Shown: in pieces, positions 61,367-64,000 of the stretch
Numbering within the stretch: the stretch's first letter is position 1
Layout of the letters: every line of letters begins with the position of its first letter
NCBI RefSeq assembly: GCF_001421565.1
Contig: NZ_LMKQ01000001.1
Location: forward strand, 245,277-309,276
Source of the DNA: Agromyces sp. Leaf222
GTDB lineage: Bacteria > Actinomycetota > Actinomycetes > Actinomycetales > Microbacteriaceae
Direction: 5' to 3'
DNA length: 64,000 nucleotides
Translations under genes and position numbers: made by a program
Notes under the pieces: generated by a model
Seen by the model: the letters and a program-made list of their open reading frames with translations, nothing else
The model's database searches: none
Told to the model about the DNA's origin: nothing

Positions 61367-64000
61367 TCAGTCCGCGTAGCGCGTGAACGTGTTGCAGTTG
61401 TACGTCTCGAAGAAGGTGCCCGGTTCGACGATCCAGTAGAGGTCGCCATCGTAGGTACCGCCACCGATGTAGTGCCCCTCATCACCGGCCGGAGCGGACC
61501 AGTCGGCTGCCCAGCATTCGGAGTTGCCGTACGACACGTACCGCCCCGGCTTCAGCATCGTACCGACCGCCGCGATTCCGTTTCCGGCCATCGTCGAGCT
61601 CGGGTTGCCGGTGCCGTCGTACAGGATCCACGAGCCGCAGCCGATGGCCGCGACATAGCGGTCGGTGGCGAGGATGGTGATCATCCGTCGCCCGCTTCCG
61701 CCGGGGTCGTAGCCGAGTGTTGACGAGGCGGCTCCATCCATCGACGTGGTGCGCCACCAGCGGCAGTTCGTCGTGCTGGTCGACGACGTGTAGTAGGTGC
61801 CGGGCTTCACATCGATGCCGACGCGGAACCAGTAATCGCCGCTGAAGCTTGCCGGTCGGTACGCGACCGTTGCGGTCTTCAGGGTGGCCGTCTTGGTGGT
61901 GTGGCCGGCCTTGGTGGCGGTGATCGTCACCGAGACGACCTTGCCGGCGTCGACGTTGCCGAGCGTGTAGGTCGATGCCGTCTTGCCGCTGATCGCGGTG
62001 CCGTTGCGGTACCACTGGTACTTCACGGTGGTGCCGCCGGGCGAGACGGTGCCGACGGTGACGGTGAGCTTCGAGCCCGCACGCTGCGTGCCGGAGAGCT
62101 TCGGCGAGAACGAGATCGTGCCGGCAGCGATCCTGGCGGTGCCGCCGGCGTTCTTCGCGAGGGTCGTGTACCCGCTCTTCTTGCCGGTCACGGTGACGGT
62201 CATCGAGTTGCCGAGATCCGAGGCGGTCAGCACGTAGGTCGATTTCGTCGCGCCGGTGATCGCGACGCCGGCGCGCTTCCACTGGTACGTGAGTGCGACG
62301 CCGGAGGGTGCCCAGGTTCCGGGAACCGCGGTGAGGGTCTTTCCGACGGTGCGGGTTCCGCTGATCGTCGGGGTCGGGCCGCTCAGGGTTCCGGCGGCGA
62401 CCAATGCCGTTCCCGCAGAGGTCTTCGCAGCGCTCGCGAAGCCGGCCTTCTTGCCGGTCACGGTCACGCTGATCGACTTGCCGAGGTCGGAAGCGGTCAG
62501 CACGTACGTCGACTTCGTCGCGCCGGTGACGACGACGCCGGCGCGCTTCCACTGGTACGAGAGCGTCACGCCGGAGGGGCTCCATGCGCCGGGAACGGCG
62601 GTGAGCGTCTTGCCGACCGCACGGGTGCCCGACATGGTGGGGGCTGGTGCCGCGAGCGTTCCGTACGCGACGGCGATCGCCTTCGAGGTGAGCGACCTGG
62701 TCGTGACCGCCGAAGCCTTGCCGGTGACGGTCACGCTCAGCGCGGTCTTCAGGTCGGTCGCGGTGATCGCGTAGGTCGACTTCGTCGCCCCGGTGATCGC
62801 TGCGCCGTTGCGCTTCCACTGGTAGGTGAAGGCTGCGGCGGGCTTCCATACGCCGGGCACGGCGGTGACCGTGCGGCCGACGGCGATCGTGCCCGAGATC
62901 GTCGGGACGGGGGCCGTGAAGGTGCCGACGGCGACCGCGACGGTGGCGGCCGATGACCGCGTGACGCCGGTGTAGCCGGCGAGGGTCCCGGTGACCGTGA
63001 CGGTGAGCTTCGCGCCGAGGTCGGTGGAGGTCGGCGTGTAGCTCGACTTCGTCGCGCCGGCGATGACGGTCGTGCCGCGCTTCCACACGTACGAGTAGGC
63101 GGCGCCGGGCGTCCATCCCGGAGTCACGGTCAGCGGCGAGCCGACCTTGACGGCGCCGGCGATGACCGGCGTCGAGGTGACGAGCGTGCCGGCGATGACC
63201 GCTGCGGTCGCTGCCGAGGTGCACGACTCGGTCGTGTAGCCCGCGAGCGAACCCGTGGCGCGCACCGAGAGCTTCTTGCCGAGATCGGCGGCGGCCAGCG
63301 TGTAGGAGGTACCGGTCGCGCCCGGGATCTCGATACCGTCGCGCAGCCACGCGAAGCTCGGAACGATGGCCGGCGACCAGGCGCCGGCAGCGGCGGTCAG
63401 CGTCTGTCCGACCTTCGCCGTGCCGCCGATCGTGGGGGTCGCCGCGGTGAGCGTCGCCGAGCCGATCGCACCGGTGGCAGCCGAGACCACGGTGACCGGG
63501 GCGAAGCCCGCCTTGGTGATCGTCGCGGACACCGTGAAGGTCGCGTCGACGTCGTCGACGGCGATGACGTGGCTGTCACCGACGGCGCCGACGAGGGCTT
63601 CGCCGTTGCGCGACCACTGCCAGGAGATGGTCGCGTCTTCGGGCCATCCGCCGACCGTCGCGGTCAGCGTCGAGCCGAACCGTGCCTCGCCGGCGATCGC
63701 GGGGTTCGCGCCGGGTGCGAATGCCTGCAGCACGGGGCCGACCGCCTCCGACGTCGCGCTCGCGTCGGCCCAGCCATCGCGGGTGGCGAGCACCTCGACC
63801 GAGAGGGTCGCGTTCGCGTCCTCGAGCGTCGCCGTGTAGGTCTCGCCCGTGGCATCCGTGATCGGAGTGCCGTCGCGCAGCCACTGGTGCGTGAACGAGA
63901 GCTCGGAGACGCTCCAGGTGCCGGGGTCTGCCGTGAGCAGCGAGCCGACGAGGGCGTCGCCCGACACGGAGGGCGTGCTCAGGGAGGTGACGGCTGCGGG
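61367..64000 (-). CDS. secreted Ig-like-repeat surface protein B, N-terminus beyond window
   Basis: The frame is open from base 64000 to the stop at 61367 (877 codons visible), so the start and signal peptide lie beyond the window. Eight Ig-like repeats are visible, with the same core as in protein A, followed by two C-terminal Cys-pair modules (VGIDVKPGTYYTSS, NCRWWR, CGSW; SECWAA, NCNTF). Several repeats are nearly identical to protein A at the DNA level, for example the pairs near 59940-60150 and 62930-63150, which indicates recent duplication or gene conversion. It is the upstream gene of a tandem pair, with its own terminator. The function is unknown; adhesion or cell-wall association is a reasonable guess. 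Confidence 0.8.
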   Translation of the reverse strand, partial: PAAVTSLSTPSVSGDALVGSLLTADPGTWSVSELSFTHQWLRDGTPITDATGETYTATLEDANATLSVEVLATRDGWADASATSEAVGPVLQAFAPGANPAIAGEARFGSTLTATVGGWPEDATISWQWSRNGEALVGAVGDSHVIAVDDVDATFTVSATITKAGFAPVTVVSAATGAIGSATLTAATPTIGGTAKVGQTLTAAAGAWSPAIVPSFAWLRDGIEIPGATGTSYTLAAADLGKKLSVRATGSLAGYTTESCTSAATAAVIAGTLVTSTPVIAGAVKVGSPLTVTPGWTPGAAYSYVWKRGTTVIAGATKSSYTPTSTDLGAKLTVTVTGTLAGYTGVTRSSAATVAVAVGTFTAPVPTISGTIAVGRTVTAVPGVWKPAAAFTYQWKRNGAAITGATKSTYAITATDLKTALSVTVTGKASAVTTRSLTSKAIAVAYGTLAAPAPTMSGTRAVGKTLTAVPGAWSPSGVTLSYQWKRAGVVVTGATKSTYVLTASDLGKSISVTVTGKKAGFASAAKTSAGTALVAAGTLSGPTPTISGTRTVGKTLTAVPGTWAPSGVALTYQWKRAGVAITGATKSTYVLTASDLGNSMTVTVTGKKSGYTTLAKNAGGTARIAAGTISFSPKLSGTQRAGSKLTVTVGTVSPGGTTVKYQWYRNGTAISGKTASTYTLGNVDAGKVVSVTITATKAGHTTKTATLKTATVAYRPASFSGDYWFRVGIDVKPGTYYTSSTSTTNCRWWRTTSMDGAASSTLGYDPGGSGRRMITILATDRYVAAIGCGSWILYDGTGNPSSTMAGNGIAAVGTMLKPGRYVSYGNSECWAADWSAPAGDEGHYIGGGTYDGDLYWIVEPGTFFETYNCNTFTRYAD

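Overview
The window is high-GC, gene-dense DNA that looks chromosomal and actinobacterial, most likely from the family Microbacteriaceae (Agromyces or a near relative). This placement is inferred from base and codon use, a NucS mismatch nuclease, an EfeUOB iron system, many GTG starts, and a dispersed GGTCTCGATACG/CTACTCGACC-type repeat that I associate with that family. I saw no phage, transposase, CRISPR array, rRNA or tRNA. The window cuts two genes: a PLP decarboxylase at the left edge and a repeat-rich surface protein at the right edge.

Layout. 1-7.3 kb: PLP-dependent decarboxylase (partial), a phospholipase D-like protein, a very large membrane protein with a zinc ribbon, and a DRGH-type nuclease. 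7.7-16.6 kb: a cation efflux protein divergent from a GAP-family membrane protein, a flavin monooxygenase, a small membrane gene broken by an in-frame TAG, a metallo-beta-lactamase-fold protein, an AraC/GyrI regulator, an EamA transporter, a GIY-YIG-type protein with zinc ribbon, a coiled-coil protein and a RibD-like reductase. 16.7-25.8 kb: oligopeptidase B, the iron-uptake operon efeUOB behind a DtxR/IdeR box, a MocR-type regulator divergent from a PNPOx-like flavoprotein with clear shared half-sites, a 36-residue ORF and a LysM lipoprotein. 26-31.4 kb: a large LuxR-type ATPase regulator, glutathione peroxidase and peptidase T.

31.5-40.5 kb is a fructan/fructose locus: secreted GH32 levanase, PfkB sugar kinase and LacI repressor on the minus strand, divergent from an FrcBCA-like ABC importer plus a small ABM monooxygenase on the plus strand. 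A 14-bp palindrome of form TGACAnCGnTGTCA lies before the levanase, over the importer start region, and across the GTG of the repressor gene itself, so the whole locus is readable as one autoregulated regulon. 40.6-55.1 kb: TetR regulator, immune-inhibitor-A-type protease, HAD phosphatase, VOC protein, NucS, an MFS transporter, threonine degradation (tdh-kbl), an SDR, a second LacI regulator whose palindrome (TCGAATCGATTCGA) also lies before the MFS gene, an M20 amidohydrolase and a MATE exporter. 55.2-64 kb: a two-gene unit joining a solute-binding/von Willebrand A lipoprotein to a single-pass membrane protein, then two tandem paralogous surface proteins made of Ig-like repeats.

Cross-cutting signals. 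At least a dozen genes have a TAnnnT -10 box ending 6-7 bases before the start codon and little or no Shine-Dalgarno, so they should be transcribed as leaderless mRNAs. The word GGATGCC/GGCATCC is strikingly frequent in genes, intergenic spaces and hairpin stems. Several convergent gene pairs are separated by long near-perfect palindromes without a T tract.
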